Source: Helicobacter sp. 12S02232-10 (GTDB lineage: Bacteria; Campylobacterota; Campylobacteria; Campylobacterales; Helicobacteraceae). Taken from it: a stretch of 64,000 bases of DNA. The translations under genes and the position numbers were made by a program. The stretch covers positions 104,189-168,188 of the forward strand of contig NZ_MLAQ01000005.1 in assembly GCF_002272895.1 (NCBI RefSeq), given 5' to 3'. How positions within the stretch are numbered: position 1 is the stretch's first letter; every line of letters begins with the position of its first letter. Below are positions 47,099-58,459 of the stretch, one piece after another. The notes beneath the pieces are model-generated. The model worked only from the letters and a program-made list of their open reading frames with translations, had not been told where the DNA came from and made no database searches.

Positions 47099-47186
47099 TG
47101 CAACATCTCCAAATTTAAACTGCATTTAATTAAAACTTAGGCATAATTTTGCCTTAAGAAAAATTATAAAAGGATTAACCAAGACA

Positions 47187-47462
47187 ATGGCGAATCATAA
47201 ATCTGCGGAAAAAAGAATCAGACAAACCGAAAAAAGAACAGAGAGAAATAGATATTACAGAACGCGAATCAAAAATATTATCAAAGCGGTCAGAGAAGCA
47301 GTCAGTGCTAATGATATTGCAAAAGCTCAAGAAAGTCTCAAAGTAGCTAACAAAGAACTTCATAAATTTGTCACTAAGGGCATTATCAAGAAAAATACCG
47401 CTTCTAGAAGAGTTTCTAGATTAAACGCTTCTGTAAAAAAAATCGCTTTTAAAGTAGCTTAA
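47187..47462 (+). CDS. rpsT: Ribosomal protein S20
   Basis: 91-residue basic protein of the small subunit with the family start [21 protein letters not shown] and the later [21 protein letters not shown]. An AAAAGGA site precedes the ATG. Just upstream, a near-perfect inverted repeat (about 47130-47152) overlaps the promoter region, and a short AAGCC/GGCTT hairpin follows the stop. Confidence 0.97.
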   Translation: MANHKSAEKRIRQTEKRTERNRYYRTRIKNIIKAVREAVSANDIAKAQESLKVANKELHKFVTKGIIKKNTASRRVSRLNASVKKIAFKVA

Positions 47463-47517
47463 GCCCATATTTGGCTTTAGCCCATTAGTATCCAAATATT
47501 TTATTTAAGAATACTCT

Positions 47518-48585
47518 ATGCTCGTTCAAAAACTTACCCCAATTATTCAGCGTTATGATGAAATTTCTACTCTGTTGCTTGATCCTGAAATCATTAAGGA
47601 TATCAAAAAATTAACTACCTTCAGTAAAGAACAAAGCGATATTGAAGAAGTTACCCAAACAGCAAAAAAATATATCAGCACTCTAGAATCCATCAAAGAA
47701 AACAAACTCTTACTTGAAGACAAAGAGCTTAATGAGCTTGCCAAAGAAGAACTTAAAAGTTTAGAAACAGAAAAAAATTCTCTTGAATTACAAATAAAAA
47801 CACTCCTTATACCCAAAGATCCTAATGACAATAAAAATATTTATTTGGAATTGCGAGCTGGAACTGGGGGAGATGAAGCGGGTATTTTTGTCGGCGATCT
47901 TTTTCGAGCCTACTGCCGCTATTCAGATCTTAAAAAATGGAAAGTAGAAATCATCAGTTCAAGTGAAAACAATTTCGGAGGGTATAAAGAAATCATCGCC
48001 CTGATAAAAGGAGGAGGCGCTTACTCCAGACTCAAATATGAAGCAGGCACGCACAGGGTTCAGAGAGTTCCTGAAACAGAATCTCAAGGAAGAATTCATA
48101 CTTCAGCCATTACCGTAGCCATTATGCCTGAAGTGGATGATGTTGAAATTACACTCAATCCAAACGATCTTAAAGTAGAAGTTTTTCGTGCTGGGGGACA
48201 TGGCGGACAATGTGTCAATACTACAGATTCTGCAGTCCGCATTACGCACATTCCCACAGGTATCAGCGTCTCAATGCAAGATGAAAAATCGCAACATAAA
48301 AATAAAGATAAAGCGATGAAAATCCTTAAAGCTAGAATTTATGAAGCGCAATTAGAAGAACAAAAAATGCAGAATTCAGAAACTAGAAAATCTCAGGTTG
48401 GCAGTGGGGATCGAAGCGAAAGAATCAGAACTTACAATTATCCTCAAAATAGACTGACTGATCACCGTATCGGGGTTACCCTGTATAGTTTAGAAGAAAT
48501 AATGCTAACAGGTAATTTGGATACAATCATTGATCCTCTCATTGCTCATACCCAAAGCGAAGCAATGGGGAGCATTGAGCAATAA
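47518..48585 (+). CDS. prfA: Peptide chain release factor 1
   Basis: Reads UAA and UAG stop codons. It has the GGQ motif ([15 protein letters not shown]) that is the PrmC methylation site, and the PCRF region [15 protein letters not shown]. Length is 355 residues. It follows rpsT after 55 bases as in H. pylori HP0076/HP0077, and converges with the glnH-like gene (1 base apart). Confidence 0.96.
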   Translation: MLVQKLTPIIQRYDEISTLLLDPEIIKDIKKLTTFSKEQSDIEEVTQTAKKYISTLESIKENKLLLEDKELNELAKEELKSLETEKNSLELQIKTLLIPKDPNDNKNIYLELRAGTGGDEAGIFVGDLFRAYCRYSDLKKWKVEIISSSENNFGGYKEIIALIKGGGAYSRLKYEAGTHRVQRVPETESQGRIHTSAITVAIMPEVDDVEITLNPNDLKVEVFRAGGHGGQCVNTTDSAVRITHIPTGISVSMQDEKSQHKNKDKAMKILKARIYEAQLEEQKMQNSETRKSQVGSGDRSERIRTYNYPQNRLTDHRIGVTLYSLEEIMLTGNLDTIIDPLIAHTQSEAMGSIEQ

Positions 48586-48586
48586 A

Positions 48587-49417
48587 TTATTCAAAGATCA
48601 CTGAAGCAGGATTAATATCGGTTCCATAAATTGGAGCAAGTGTAGCATCATAAGCCTGTTTCATAAAACCTTCTTTTGTTAGCACCTTAATTTCCTCATT
48701 GAGCCAATCCAAAAGATCTTTATCTCCTTTTTTTACAGCTGGAGCAATTACATCTTGATCTCCAAGAGAGGAAATTGAAACCACAAATCCCGGATTTTCC
48801 TTTGCCCAAGCAAAAAGAAGCGTATTGTCGTGAGCCAAAGCATTTGCTCTTCCATTTTTTAAGGCTAAAAATGCTTCGGTATTCTGATCATATTTAAGCA
48901 AATTAATCTCTGGATAGTTTTTAGAAAAATAAAAATCGGCAGTGGTTCCTTTATTCACAATCAATTGTTTGCCCTTGAGTTCATCGACATTTTTAATTTT
49001 TCCATTTTTTGAAACCACTCCAAGAGCGACTTTCATATAAGGAGTTGCGAAATCTACGACTTCTTCACGTTCTTTGGTCTTTGTGAAATTTGCCATAATG
49101 ATATCAACCTTACCTGATTTGAGAAACTCTACCCTAGCTGCAGCTTCGACAGGAATAAATTCGATTTTTTTTTCATCTCCAAGCAAATCTTTCGCCAATC
49201 TCTTTGCAATATAAACATCAAAGCCTTCATATTGTCCTTGTGTATTTACAAAACCAAAAGGCGGTTTATCACTAAATACACCTACTCGAAGCACGCCTCT
49301 TTCTTTGATTTTTGCAATAGAATCTTTTTCTTTTTCTGAAGAATTTGAACATGCATTGATCAACAATGCAGCAGCTAACATTAAACCAAAAACAGAAAAT
49401 GCTTTATAAAATTTCAT
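48587..49417 (-). CDS. glnH: Amino acid ABC transporter substrate-binding lipoprotein (CjaA/GlnH-like)
   Basis: Receptor of a polar amino acid importer. The lipobox is LLINACSNS, so it is probably a lipoprotein. The family-3 solute-binding body (RGVLRVGVFSDKPPFGFV, VDIIMANFTKTKEREEVVDF, KGTTADFYF, KYDQNTEAFLALKNGRANAL) is very similar to C. jejuni CjaA, a cysteine-binding protein. It is last in the four-gene cluster, corresponding to H. pylori HP1169-HP1172. Glutamine, glutamate and cysteine are all possible ligands; I lean to cysteine. Confidence 0.88.
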   Translation of the reverse strand: MKFYKAFSVFGLMLAAALLINACSNSSEKEKDSIAKIKERGVLRVGVFSDKPPFGFVNTQGQYEGFDVYIAKRLAKDLLGDEKKIEFIPVEAAARVEFLKSGKVDIIMANFTKTKEREEVVDFATPYMKVALGVVSKNGKIKNVDELKGKQLIVNKGTTADFYFSKNYPEINLLKYDQNTEAFLALKNGRANALAHDNTLLFAWAKENPGFVVSISSLGDQDVIAPAVKKGDKDLLDWLNEEIKVLTKEGFMKQAYDATLAPIYGTDINPASVIFE

Positions 49418-49463
49418 TATTTTTCCTTCAATAAATTTGAATCTCTACATTAACACAAAAATT

Positions 49464-50213
49464 TTAAAAACCACCCAAAAAATCAAAAATATCAAGAAAT
49501 TTTTTTGCTCGCTCTGATTTTGGGGAACAAAAAAACTCCTCAGGAGTGTTTTCTTCAACCACAACCCCCTGATCAAAAAAAACAATCCTATCAGCAACAG
49601 CCCTAGCAAATTTCATTTCATGGGTTACAATAATCATACTCATCCCCTCTTTAGCAAGCTCCAAAATAACTTCTAAAACTTCTTTAACCATTTCAGGATC
49701 TAAAGAAGCAGTCACTTCATCAAAAAGCATTATTTCAGGATTCATACACAATGCTCGCACAATTGCAACCCGTTGTTTCTGTCCTCCGCTAAGTTCCTTA
49801 GGATAAGCATCTTTCTTGCTTTCAAGCCCAACGCGTTTAAGCAACTCTAATGTCTGTTTTTCTACATTTCTTTTCGGACGTTTTTGAACTTTCAAGGGTC
49901 CTAATAAAATATTTTCCATCACACTCATATGTGGGAATAAATCATAACTTTGAAAAACCATTCCAATTTTTTGGCGAATTAAATTCCAATTTGTATTTGG
50001 AGAACTGATTATTTTCCCATCAAAAAAAATCTCGCCACCTTGTATCTCTTCAAGTCCGTTTAAACATCGCAGAAAAGTACTCTTACCACATCCACTCGAA
50101 CCAAGTATGACCACAACTTCACTTTTTTTGATTTTAAAATCAATTCCATTTAAAACGATGTGATTTTTATCATAAAATTTTCTAAGGTTTTTTACTTCCA
50201 GAAGCGTTTCCAT
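49464..50213 (-). CDS. glnQ: Polar amino acid ABC transporter ATPase
   Basis: 249-residue ATPase with Walker A ([10 protein letters not shown]), Q-loop [13 protein letters not shown], signature [34 protein letters not shown] (signature through Walker B) and the D-loop. PAAT-type ATPases of this kind work with two permeases such as those encoded directly upstream. It lies 12 bases after the second permease gene. Confidence 0.93.
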   Translation of the reverse strand: METLLEVKNLRKFYDKNHIVLNGIDFKIKKSEVVVILGSSGCGKSTFLRCLNGLEEIQGGEIFFDGKIISSPNTNWNLIRQKIGMVFQSYDLFPHMSVMENILLGPLKVQKRPKRNVEKQTLELLKRVGLESKKDAYPKELSGGQKQRVAIVRALCMNPEIMLFDEVTASLDPEMVKEVLEVILELAKEGMSMIIVTHEMKFARAVADRIVFFDQGVVVEENTPEEFFCSPKSERAKKFLDIFDFLGGF

Positions 50214-50225
50214 ATAAAGTCTCTC

Positions 50226-50897
50226 TTAATATTGATATTTTAATTCAAGTTTTGCACTCAAAACAGAAAGCGGATAACAAAGAAAAAAATAAATCGCAAA
50301 AATCGTCCCATATACCCAAAAACTTGCATCTGGAATCCGTAGAATATTGACTTCAATAATCTGTTGTCCGACTTTGAGTAAATCCACAACACCAATCAGC
50401 GCTACCAAAGAAGTGGTTTTGATTATTCTTGTAAATAGGTTAATACTAGCAGGCAATAAACGCACAATAGCCTGAGGAAAGATAACAAAAACAGCTATTA
50501 AAAGATCATTCAATCCTAAAGCTTTTGCACTTTGGGATTGATGTTTGGGTATGGAGGTCAAAGCCCCTCTTGTTAAGTCGCCCATTTCGGCTGTTCCCCA
50601 TAAGCTAAAAACGATAATGCTTGCAATTTGTCCATTAATATGAAGACCCGAAAATGTAGAAAAACCAAAATATACAATAAAAAGCCAAGCCAAAATGGGA
50701 ATAATACGAATGCTTTCAAGATAAAAACGACAGATAAACCTGATCCAAGAAGATCCAAAGGCCATTGTAAAACCCATTGCCAATCCGCAAAAAATCGAAA
50801 AAAGAATTGAAATCACAGAAATATAAAGCGTAATAAAAATTCCTTCAAGCAAGCGCTTTATAGTATCAATTTCAAAAATAAAAGAACCTTCCATCAC
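50226..50897 (-). CDS. glnP: Polar amino acid ABC transporter permease
   Basis: 223-residue membrane protein of the HisM/GlnP family with five or so spans. The EAA-type loop contacts the ATPase (AKALGLNDLLIAVFVIFPQAIVRLLPASINLF). It overlaps the first permease gene in an ATGA-type junction, so the two are likely made in equal amounts as a heterodimer. Confidence 0.9.
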   Translation of the reverse strand: MMEGSFIFEIDTIKRLLEGIFITLYISVISILFSIFCGLAMGFTMAFGSSWIRFICRFYLESIRIIPILAWLFIVYFGFSTFSGLHINGQIASIIVFSLWGTAEMGDLTRGALTSIPKHQSQSAKALGLNDLLIAVFVIFPQAIVRLLPASINLFTRIIKTTSLVALIGVVDLLKVGQQIIEVNILRIPDASFWVYGTIFAIYFFLCYPLSVLSAKLELKYQY

Positions 50898-51547
50898 GAT
50901 CTCTTTTTGTAATAATGCTCAAGTGCTACAAATAAAGCTGAAATTGGGAGTAAAACGATTAAATATGCTCCTATAAGCATAAGCAAAGCTTCAGTCGTCT
51001 TATAATAAGTGCCGATCAAATCTTTTGTTACAAACATCACATCAGCCAAAGCAATCGCACTTACAACGGAAGTTTCTTTTAATAAGAAAATCGCATTTGC
51101 ACCTATTGAAGGCATCGAAACGGCTAAACTTTGAGGAAAAATAACATAATAAATCATCTGAAAACGATTTAATCCCAAACTTAAACCCGCTTCTATCTGC
51201 ACATTACTCACTGCATTCAATCCTGAACGAAAGCTTTCAGCCATATAGCTCCCACCTAAAAAAGCCAGACCCACAATTGCGCAATGATAAGCACTCAACA
51301 CAATACCTATTTCACTCAAACCATAATAAAGAAAAAACAACTGTATCAGTAGTGGAGTGTTTCTAGACACCTCGATATAGAAATTTGCAAGATTTTTCAA
51401 AAATCTTACCTGATAAAAAAGAATCAAAGAAATAAAAAATCCTATCAAAATAGAAAAAGCAATTCCAAAAAATGAAATACCCAAAGTCAAGTATAAACCC
51501 TTAACGTATGCAGGTATGGAGTCTATCATAAATTGCCAATCCAGCAT
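50894..51547 (-). CDS. glnP: Polar amino acid ABC transporter permease (first of two)
   Basis: 217-residue permease with the same architecture; the conserved segments are ISFFGIAFSILIGFFISLILF, YIEVSRNTPLLIQLFFLYYGL and LSLGLNRFQMIYYVIFPQSLAVSMPSIG. It is the first gene of the cluster. A minus-strand TATAAT at 51581-51586 lies 34 bases upstream and is the likely promoter. Confidence 0.9.
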   Translation of the reverse strand: MLDWQFMIDSIPAYVKGLYLTLGISFFGIAFSILIGFFISLILFYQVRFLKNLANFYIEVSRNTPLLIQLFFLYYGLSEIGIVLSAYHCAIVGLAFLGGSYMAESFRSGLNAVSNVQIEAGLSLGLNRFQMIYYVIFPQSLAVSMPSIGANAIFLLKETSVVSAIALADVMFVTKDLIGTYYKTTEALLMLIGAYLIVLLPISALFVALEHYYKKRS

Positions 51548-51580
51548 TAATATAATCCTCTTTGAGTGATATTGGCGTTT

Positions 51581-51586
51581 ATTATA
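51581..51586 (-). promoter_or_regulatory. -10 box for the amino acid ABC cluster
   Basis: TATAAT on the minus strand, 34 bases upstream of the first permease ATG; AGAGGA lies closer to the ATG as ribosome-binding site. Confidence 0.5.
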
Positions 51587-51700
51587 TTATTTTATTTGTT
51601 AAAAGCAATTCCATATCCAAAGGATTTATCAAATCATCTAAGGTTTAAATTTTAAGTTTTCACAGAAATTTTTACTTATAAAAATAAATTTCACAATAAC

Positions 51701-51733
51701 ATTTTCTCTTCAATATTCTATTGAAGAGAAAAT
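51701..51733 (-). terminator. gdhA terminator hairpin
   Basis: A perfect 13-base stem (ATTTTCTCTTCAA with its complement) around a 7-base loop, right after the gdhA stop. The stem ends are A/T-rich, so it can work in both directions. Confidence 0.75.
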
Positions 51734-51738
51734 CAAGA

Positions 51739-53142
<1,404 letters not shown>

Positions 53143-53206
53143 TTAAAAAATCTCGCAAAAGACTAGAATTATGAATTTATTTTATTTCTCAATTGCATTC
53201 CAAAAA

Positions 53207-54190
53207 TCAATAATTTTTCCTCAAATCCATCCCCGCATAAAGTCTCCCAACTTCCTCCCCATACCCGTTAAACATTTCTGTAGGGATTTTGTTAAAGCCA
53301 AATCCATCCCCAATAAAACGCTCGCTTGCTTGTGACCATCTAGGATGGGCAACATTAGGATTGACATTAGCATAAAATCCATATTCAGAACTATCCAAGC
53401 TCGTCCAAGTAGAAACTGGTATTTTTTCAACCAAAGTTATTCTAATGATTGATTTGATATTTTTAAATCCGTATTTCCAAGGCACTATTAACCGGAGCGG
53501 AGCGCCATTCTGATTAGGTAAGGTCTTGCCATACATACCCACAGCTAGTATTGTAAGTTTATGGTTCGCTTCATCAAGCCTCAATCCCTCTTTATAAGGA
53601 AACTTGATATAGCCTCCTAAAGAAGGATTTTTTATCGCAGGCATTGTATTTTGAACAGCCGTCTCAAATAAAACAAATTTTGCATTTCCTTTGGGTTTGA
53701 CTAATTTAAGCAAATCGCCAAGTTCAAACCCTAACCACGGAATATTCATACTCCAAGCCTCCACACAGCGAAAATGGTAGATTCTTTCTTGAAGTTGCAT
53801 TTTTTTAAGAATATCTTCTAAGGAAATTTTTATCGGACTATGTACCTCCCCATCAATAACGACACTCCAAGGATTTGTTTGAAGAACATTAGCCCGATGA
53901 TAGGGGTCTTCTTTTTGCATACCAAATTCATAAAAATTATTATAAGTAGTGGCTTTTTCATAAGGAGTCAAAGGGCTTTGAAAATAATTTGAATCCGTTT
54001 GATAGGGATAGGTGTTTTTATTTATTTTCACACTTTTTGCATCTAAACCTTCAAGCATATCTATTCCAAAAACGCTTCCGATTCCTAAAATCCCAATCGC
54101 TTTAAGTATCTTTCTGCGATTTTCATAGTTTTCTTGAGGTGTGATTAAGTTTTCAGAAATTTCACAAGGTTTTTTTACTTTTATTAACAT
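53207..54190 (-). CDS. msrP: Protein-methionine-sulfoxide reductase catalytic subunit MsrP (YedY-like)
   Basis: Periplasmic molybdenum-cofactor enzyme that repairs oxidised methionine in exported proteins. The twin-arginine signal (NRRKILKAIGILGIG, Arg25-Arg26) means export by the TatBC system encoded in this window. The molybdenum ligand is Cys142 in RCVEAWSMNIPW. Length is 327 residues. A TATAGT box at 54222-54227 (minus) is 32 bases upstream. The usual heme partner msrQ is not adjacent. Confidence 0.92.
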   Translation of the reverse strand: MLIKVKKPCEISENLITPQENYENRRKILKAIGILGIGSVFGIDMLEGLDAKSVKINKNTYPYQTDSNYFQSPLTPYEKATTYNNFYEFGMQKEDPYHRANVLQTNPWSVVIDGEVHSPIKISLEDILKKMQLQERIYHFRCVEAWSMNIPWLGFELGDLLKLVKPKGNAKFVLFETAVQNTMPAIKNPSLGGYIKFPYKEGLRLDEANHKLTILAVGMYGKTLPNQNGAPLRLIVPWKYGFKNIKSIIRITLVEKIPVSTWTSLDSSEYGFYANVNPNVAHPRWSQASERFIGDGFGFNKIPTEMFNGYGEEVGRLYAGMDLRKNY

Positions 54191-54281
54191 CTGACTTTCT
54201 TCTTCAAATTTTATTTTGAACTATACATTATTTTTGTAGAATTCGCATAAATCAACATCTCATAAAAGCTAAAGGTCATCA

Positions 54282-55373
54282 ATGGATTCATACGAATACG
54301 GCGAATTACTCAAAGAATTGAAAAATAAATGCGAAAATATAGCCAAAATCATTAAGCCTCAAGACCTGCAAGCAAGATTAAAAAATATCTTACAAACCCA
54401 GCAAAATCCAGAATTTTGGAACGATGCCAAAAAGGCAGGTGAAATCAGTAAAGAAAAAGCAAAAATCGAACGGATGCTTCAAACTTATGAGCAGGCAAAA
54501 TCCTCCATAGAAGATGCTCTTGAGCTTTTTGATCTTGCATCTTCAGATGCAGACACAACAACTTTAGAATTGCTTTTTATGGAGGCTTCAAGTTTAGAAT
54601 CAAAGATTAAAAAAGTTGAGATAGAAGTGATGTTAAGCGGAGAAAACGATAGTGCAAATGCAATTGTAACGATACAGCCTGGTGCAGGTGGCACAGAAAG
54701 TCAAGATTGGGGCAGTATTTTGTACCGTATGTATCTTAGATGGGCGGAACGCAGAGGTTTTAAAGCAGAAATTCTTGATTACCAAGATGGCGAGGAGGCT
54801 GGAATTAAGGGTGTTGCTTTCCTTATTAAAGGTGAAAATGCCTATGGTTATATGAAAAGTGAAAATGGCGTACATCGTCTTGTGCGCATTTCTCCTTTTG
54901 ATGCCAATGCCAAACGCCATACAAGCTTTGCAAGCGTTCAGGTAAGCCCAGAACTTGATGATAGTATTGATATTGTCATAGAAGAAAAAGATCTTAGAAT
55001 TGATACTTACAGGGCAAGCGGAGCAGGTGGGCAACACGTCAATAAAACAGAATCTGCCATACGCATTACACATTTGCCCACAGGTATCGTCGTGCAATGC
55101 CAAAATGACAGGAGCCAACACAAAAACAAAGCAACGGCTTTAAAAATGCTAAAATCTAAACTTTATGAGTTAGAGCTTGAAAAACAAAATACCGCAAGTG
55201 CCAACGAAGAAAAAAGTGAGATCGGTTGGGGCCATCAAATTAGAAGCTATGTGCTTGCTCCCTATCAGCAAGTCAAAGATGCTAGAAGCGCTACAGCTTA
55301 CAGTAATGTAGAAGCAATTCTTGATGGCGACCTCGATGATATTATCGAGGGGGTTTTGGTATCAAAAGCTTGA
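54282..55373 (+). CDS. prfB: Peptide chain release factor 2
   Basis: Reads UAA and UGA stop codons. The GGQ motif is [17 protein letters not shown], the upstream conserved piece [12 protein letters not shown]. The 363 residues are in one frame, with no internal stop, so the programmed +1 frameshift known from E. coli prfB is absent. TAGAAT at 54239-54244 is a possible -10 box, divergent from msrP. Confidence 0.96.
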   Translation: MDSYEYGELLKELKNKCENIAKIIKPQDLQARLKNILQTQQNPEFWNDAKKAGEISKEKAKIERMLQTYEQAKSSIEDALELFDLASSDADTTTLELLFMEASSLESKIKKVEIEVMLSGENDSANAIVTIQPGAGGTESQDWGSILYRMYLRWAERRGFKAEILDYQDGEEAGIKGVAFLIKGENAYGYMKSENGVHRLVRISPFDANAKRHTSFASVQVSPELDDSIDIVIEEKDLRIDTYRASGAGGQHVNKTESAIRITHLPTGIVVQCQNDRSQHKNKATALKMLKSKLYELELEKQNTASANEEKSEIGWGHQIRSYVLAPYQQVKDARSATAYSNVEAILDGDLDDIIEGVLVSKA

Positions 55374-55397
55374 ATTTTTAATCTAAAATATACGAAA

Positions 55398-55421
55398 TTA
55401 ACTTTATAATCATAGAGTTAA
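55398..55421 (+). promoter_or_regulatory. cheZ promoter with flanking inverted repeat
   Basis: TATAAT at 55405-55410 is flanked by TTAACT (55398-55403) and AGTTAA (55416-55421), a perfect 6-base inverted repeat centred on the -10 box. AAGGAG follows before the ATG at 55436. The arrangement would suit a repressor site, but no regulator is known. Confidence 0.45.
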
Positions 55422-55435
55422 TTCAAGGAGAAATA

Positions 55436-56161
55436 ATGACCCAAGAAGAATTAGACGCTTTGATAATGTCGGAAAATTCGAGTTTAGAAGAGAATGCCAC
55501 AACTAGTGAAGAAATCTCTAATGATGTTTCTCAACCCAAAGAACAAGATTTGCAAAAAACTGATGATGACCTGAGTGCAGCTTTTGTTGATCCTAAAAAT
55601 TACAAGGTCGAAGCAAATAAAAAATGGCCTCCTCCTCCACCTACAGACGACCATAAAGTCGTTCATCAGCTTGATGATGTCACAAAAGATTCCGAAGTGA
55701 AAGCAACTCAAATTTTTGACCAACTTGATCATATTGGAGCGAATGCAGAAAAAATCATAAAATCCATCAAGCCTTTAAATCAATATCTAAAAAATCATTC
55801 CGAAATTTTTAAAAAATTATCACAAAAATTCCCGAATGTAGAAGTTTTTAAAACATCTTTAGAAGAAACAGAAGAAATCTTAAAAACAATAAATTCCATT
55901 AATGATGACGCTAATGATTGTGTCGATGCATCAATGCAAGCGATGGATATTATGCAGTTTCAAGATATCCATCGTCAAAAAATTGAACGTGTCATCAATG
56001 TGATGAGGGCTTTGGCTCAATATATGAATTCTCTCTTTGAAGGCAAGATTGATGACTCTAAACGCGTAAGTTCTGCCGTTTATATTGCTGGAGACGACAA
56101 AGAAGATATGGCAAGTGAAGATGATATTGAGGCATTGATCGCATCATTTGGTAAAAAATAA
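55436..56161 (+). CDS. cheZ: CheY-P phosphatase CheZ (H. pylori HP0170 type)
   Basis: A 241-residue acidic helical protein, the divergent CheZ known from H. pylori as HP0170, in the same place next to prfB. The phosphatase site is QFQDIHRQKIERV, with Asp177 and Gln181 spaced as Asp143/Gln147 in E. coli. The C-terminus (SEDDIEALIASFGKK) fits the CheY-binding tail of CheZ. The N-terminus (MTQEELDALIM) also resembles the CheY-binding peptide of FliM/FliY, so the protein may have two CheY-docking ends. A proline-rich WPPPPPT stretch lies at 64-70. Confidence 0.87.
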   Translation: MTQEELDALIMSENSSLEENATTSEEISNDVSQPKEQDLQKTDDDLSAAFVDPKNYKVEANKKWPPPPPTDDHKVVHQLDDVTKDSEVKATQIFDQLDHIGANAEKIIKSIKPLNQYLKNHSEIFKKLSQKFPNVEVFKTSLEETEEILKTINSINDDANDCVDASMQAMDIMQFQDIHRQKIERVINVMRALAQYMNSLFEGKIDDSKRVSSAVYIAGDDKEDMASEDDIEALIASFGKK

Positions 56162-57451
56162 ATGCCAAATATTTCCTCCAAAAAAGTTCAACTTCTTTCC
56201 CCTGCAGGGAATCTGACAAAATTAAAAATCGCTTTAAATTATGGTGCTGACGCAGTTTATGGAGGAGTCAGCCATTTTTCTTTGAGAAACAGAGCGGGTA
56301 AAGATTTTGACTTAGAAACTTTCAAAGAGGGGATTGATTATGCTCACTCTTTGGGTAAAAAGGTATTTGTCACTATCAATGGTTTTCCATTCAATTCCCA
56401 ACTCAAACTTTTAGAAGACCACATTATTAAAATGACAGAATTAAACCCCGATGCTTTCATTGTTGCAACTCCTGGCGTTGTAAAGTTGAGTAAAAAAATT
56501 GCCCCGCACATTCCTATCCATCTTTCTACGCAAGCAAACGTGCTAAACGTTTTGGACGCTGAGGTATTTTATGAAATGGGTGTCAAAAGAATCGTTGCGG
56601 CAAGAGAATTAAGTTTGAGCGATGCTGTACAAATCAAAAAATATTTGCCCGATCTTGAAATTGAAATTTTTGTGCATGGCAGTATGTGTTTTGCATTTTC
56701 AGGCAGGTGTCTCATATCTGCACTTCAAAACGGAAGAGTTCCTAATCGCGGAAGTTGTGCAAATGATTGCAGGTTTGATTATGAATATTATGTGAAAAAT
56801 CCTGAAAATGGCGTTATGATGAGACTTGAAGAAGAGGAAGGCATTGGTACACACATCTTTAATGCCAAAGATCTCAACCTTGCAAGCCAAATCGCTCAGA
56901 TTTTAGACTCTGGTGCGATTGATGCCCTAAAAATTGAAGGCCGTACAAAATCAACTTATTACGCCGGACTCACTGCTAGAACTTATAGAATGGCAATAGA
57001 AGATTATTACAACAATGAACAAAATCCATCGCTTTATCAAAATGAATTGCACACGCTTAAAAATCGTGGTTTCACCGATGGCTATATCGTTAGACGCCCT
57101 TTTGAAAGGCTTGATACCCAAAACCATCAAACCGCTATTAGTGAGGGAGATTATCAAGTTAATGGAGAAATCGATGAGAGCGGAGAATATTTTTTATGCA
57201 AATACACGACTGAAATAGGAAAAACTTACGAAATCGTTGCACCCCTAGAGAGCAAAATCAAATCTGTTTTTAATGATATCGGTAAAATCTATGAATACAA
57301 TGGAAAACATTATCTCTGTCTCAATAAAATCATCTTGAAAAATGATAAAGAATTGGATGCAATTCACAGTGGCAATATCAATCCTGTAAGGCTACCTCAT
57401 AAATTACCTGCATATAGTTTTTTAAGAATCAAAACAAACCAAAGGAACTAA
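56162..57451 (+). CDS. U32 family peptidase / tRNA hydroxylation-type protein
   Basis: A 429-residue protein of the U32 family (older name PrtC, collagenase-like). It has the radical/Fe-S-type cysteines in FAFSGRCLISALQNGRVPNRGSCANDCRFDY and the HLSTQANVLN motif. Recent work places such proteins (TrhP/RlhA) in prephenate-dependent tRNA or rRNA hydroxylation, so I favour an RNA modification role over secreted proteolysis; there is no signal peptide. It starts directly after the cheZ stop. Confidence 0.83.
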   Translation: MPNISSKKVQLLSPAGNLTKLKIALNYGADAVYGGVSHFSLRNRAGKDFDLETFKEGIDYAHSLGKKVFVTINGFPFNSQLKLLEDHIIKMTELNPDAFIVATPGVVKLSKKIAPHIPIHLSTQANVLNVLDAEVFYEMGVKRIVAARELSLSDAVQIKKYLPDLEIEIFVHGSMCFAFSGRCLISALQNGRVPNRGSCANDCRFDYEYYVKNPENGVMMRLEEEEGIGTHIFNAKDLNLASQIAQILDSGAIDALKIEGRTKSTYYAGLTARTYRMAIEDYYNNEQNPSLYQNELHTLKNRGFTDGYIVRRPFERLDTQNHQTAISEGDYQVNGEIDESGEYFLCKYTTEIGKTYEIVAPLESKIKSVFNDIGKIYEYNGKHYLCLNKIILKNDKELDAIHSGNINPVRLPHKLPAYSFLRIKTNQRN

Positions 57452-57452
57452 A

Positions 57453-57950
57453 ATGGATTTTGTATCAATCATTATGGGAAGTAAAAGCGATTGGGGAGTT
57501 ATGAGCGAATGTGTCGAAATCTTTAAACGTTTTGATATTAAGTATGAAGTCATTATCAGTTCGGCCCACAGAAGTCCAGACAGAACAAGGCAGTATGTTG
57601 AAGAAGCTCAAAAAAAAGGTGCACAAGTCTTTATCGCAGCAGCAGGAATGGCAGCTCATCTTGCAGGAGCAATAGCAGCTCAAACTTGCAGACCTGTAAT
57701 CGGTGTCCCTTTAAGTGGAGGAGCTTTAGATGGTTTAGATGCTTTGCTTTCTACTGTTCAAATGCCAGCAGGTATGCCTGTAGGAACTCTTGCTATTGGC
57801 AAAGCCGGAGCAATTAACGCTGCTTATATGGCACTCCAAATCCTTAGCCTAAAAAATAATGAACTTTATGATAAATTGATTAAAGATAGGGCTTTAAAAG
57901 CCAAAAAGCTTGAATCTGATTCCCAAGAAATAGAGGTTAGAATTTCTTAA
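57453..57950 (+). CDS. purE: N5-carboxyaminoimidazole ribonucleotide mutase
   Basis: Class I PurE, a step of de novo purine synthesis. Motifs are IIMGSKSDWGVM, SAHRSPDR and GMAAHLAGAIAAQTCRPVIGVP. Length is 165 residues. Its presence separates this organism from H. pylori, which as I recall lacks the full de novo purine pathway. It is the last core gene before the accessory region. Confidence 0.95.
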   Translation: MDFVSIIMGSKSDWGVMSECVEIFKRFDIKYEVIISSAHRSPDRTRQYVEEAQKKGAQVFIAAAGMAAHLAGAIAAQTCRPVIGVPLSGGALDGLDALLSTVQMPAGMPVGTLAIGKAGAINAAYMALQILSLKNNELYDKLIKDRALKAKKLESDSQEIEVRIS

Positions 57951-57985
57951 TTCAAATTGCAAGTGCCATATATTCCAAAATATAT

Positions 57986-58029
57986 ATAAATAAGGGTTCT
58001 TTCTTTTTGAAATCTTGAGGGCAAATTAA
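57986..58029 (+). repeat. Degenerate repeat unit, copy 1
   Basis: Runs from ATAAATAAGGG to GGCAAATTAA with a T-rich centre and AAATCTTG; preceded by GTGCCATA. Shares both ends with copy 3 and the first part plus AAATCTTG with copy 2. Confidence 0.5.
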
Positions 58030-58336
58030 TTGTGATAATTTTCTTTGTTTTAGTAGTATAACGGAATGAAAATATTAAAATTTAATTTGCTTGCCAATCA
58101 ACTCAATCTTGACATCTGATAAAAGTAATTCTTTTCTTTGGATTTGATATTTTTGATTTTAAATCAGTTGATCAGAATTCCTTGTAGATTAAAAAATAAT
58201 AAAAGAAATATTATTATGGTGGAGCGTAGGGGGGTCTTATTTGAATCTTACAAACCACTAAAAAAAGGGATTTAAGGTTTATTTTTTTCCTAATTTTTTC
58301 CTAGAGAGGGCTTAAAGTGCCTATATTACGGGCTTT

Positions 58337-58377
58337 ATAAGGGTTCATTAGAAAAAGTGATTTTTTCCTAAATCTTG
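58337..58377 (+). repeat. Degenerate repeat unit, copy 2
   Basis: ATAAGGGTTC, a spacer with ATTTTTTCC, then AAATCTTG. Aligns with copy 1 after a short insertion. Confidence 0.4.
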
Positions 58378-58459
58378 TAAAGCCGTTAAACAGGGAGTTT
58401 ATTTTTTATATGTCGCAAATCGAATCCCCGTATAGAAACCACTGAATGTATGAAATGCC

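Noticed and set aside
54282..54400. Possible programmed frameshift in prfB
   Set aside because: The 363-residue frame is continuous from the ATG with no internal stop, so no frameshift is needed.
54633..55121. 162-codon frame antisense to prfB
   Set aside because: Lies fully inside the conserved GGQ region of prfB; a shadow.
58216..58260. tRNA or tmRNA 3' end on the minus strand (TGGTGGAGC followed by a G-run)
   Set aside because: The T-arm does not pair properly and no 5' half, D-arm or anticodon arm exists nearby; kept only as attachment-site-like debris.
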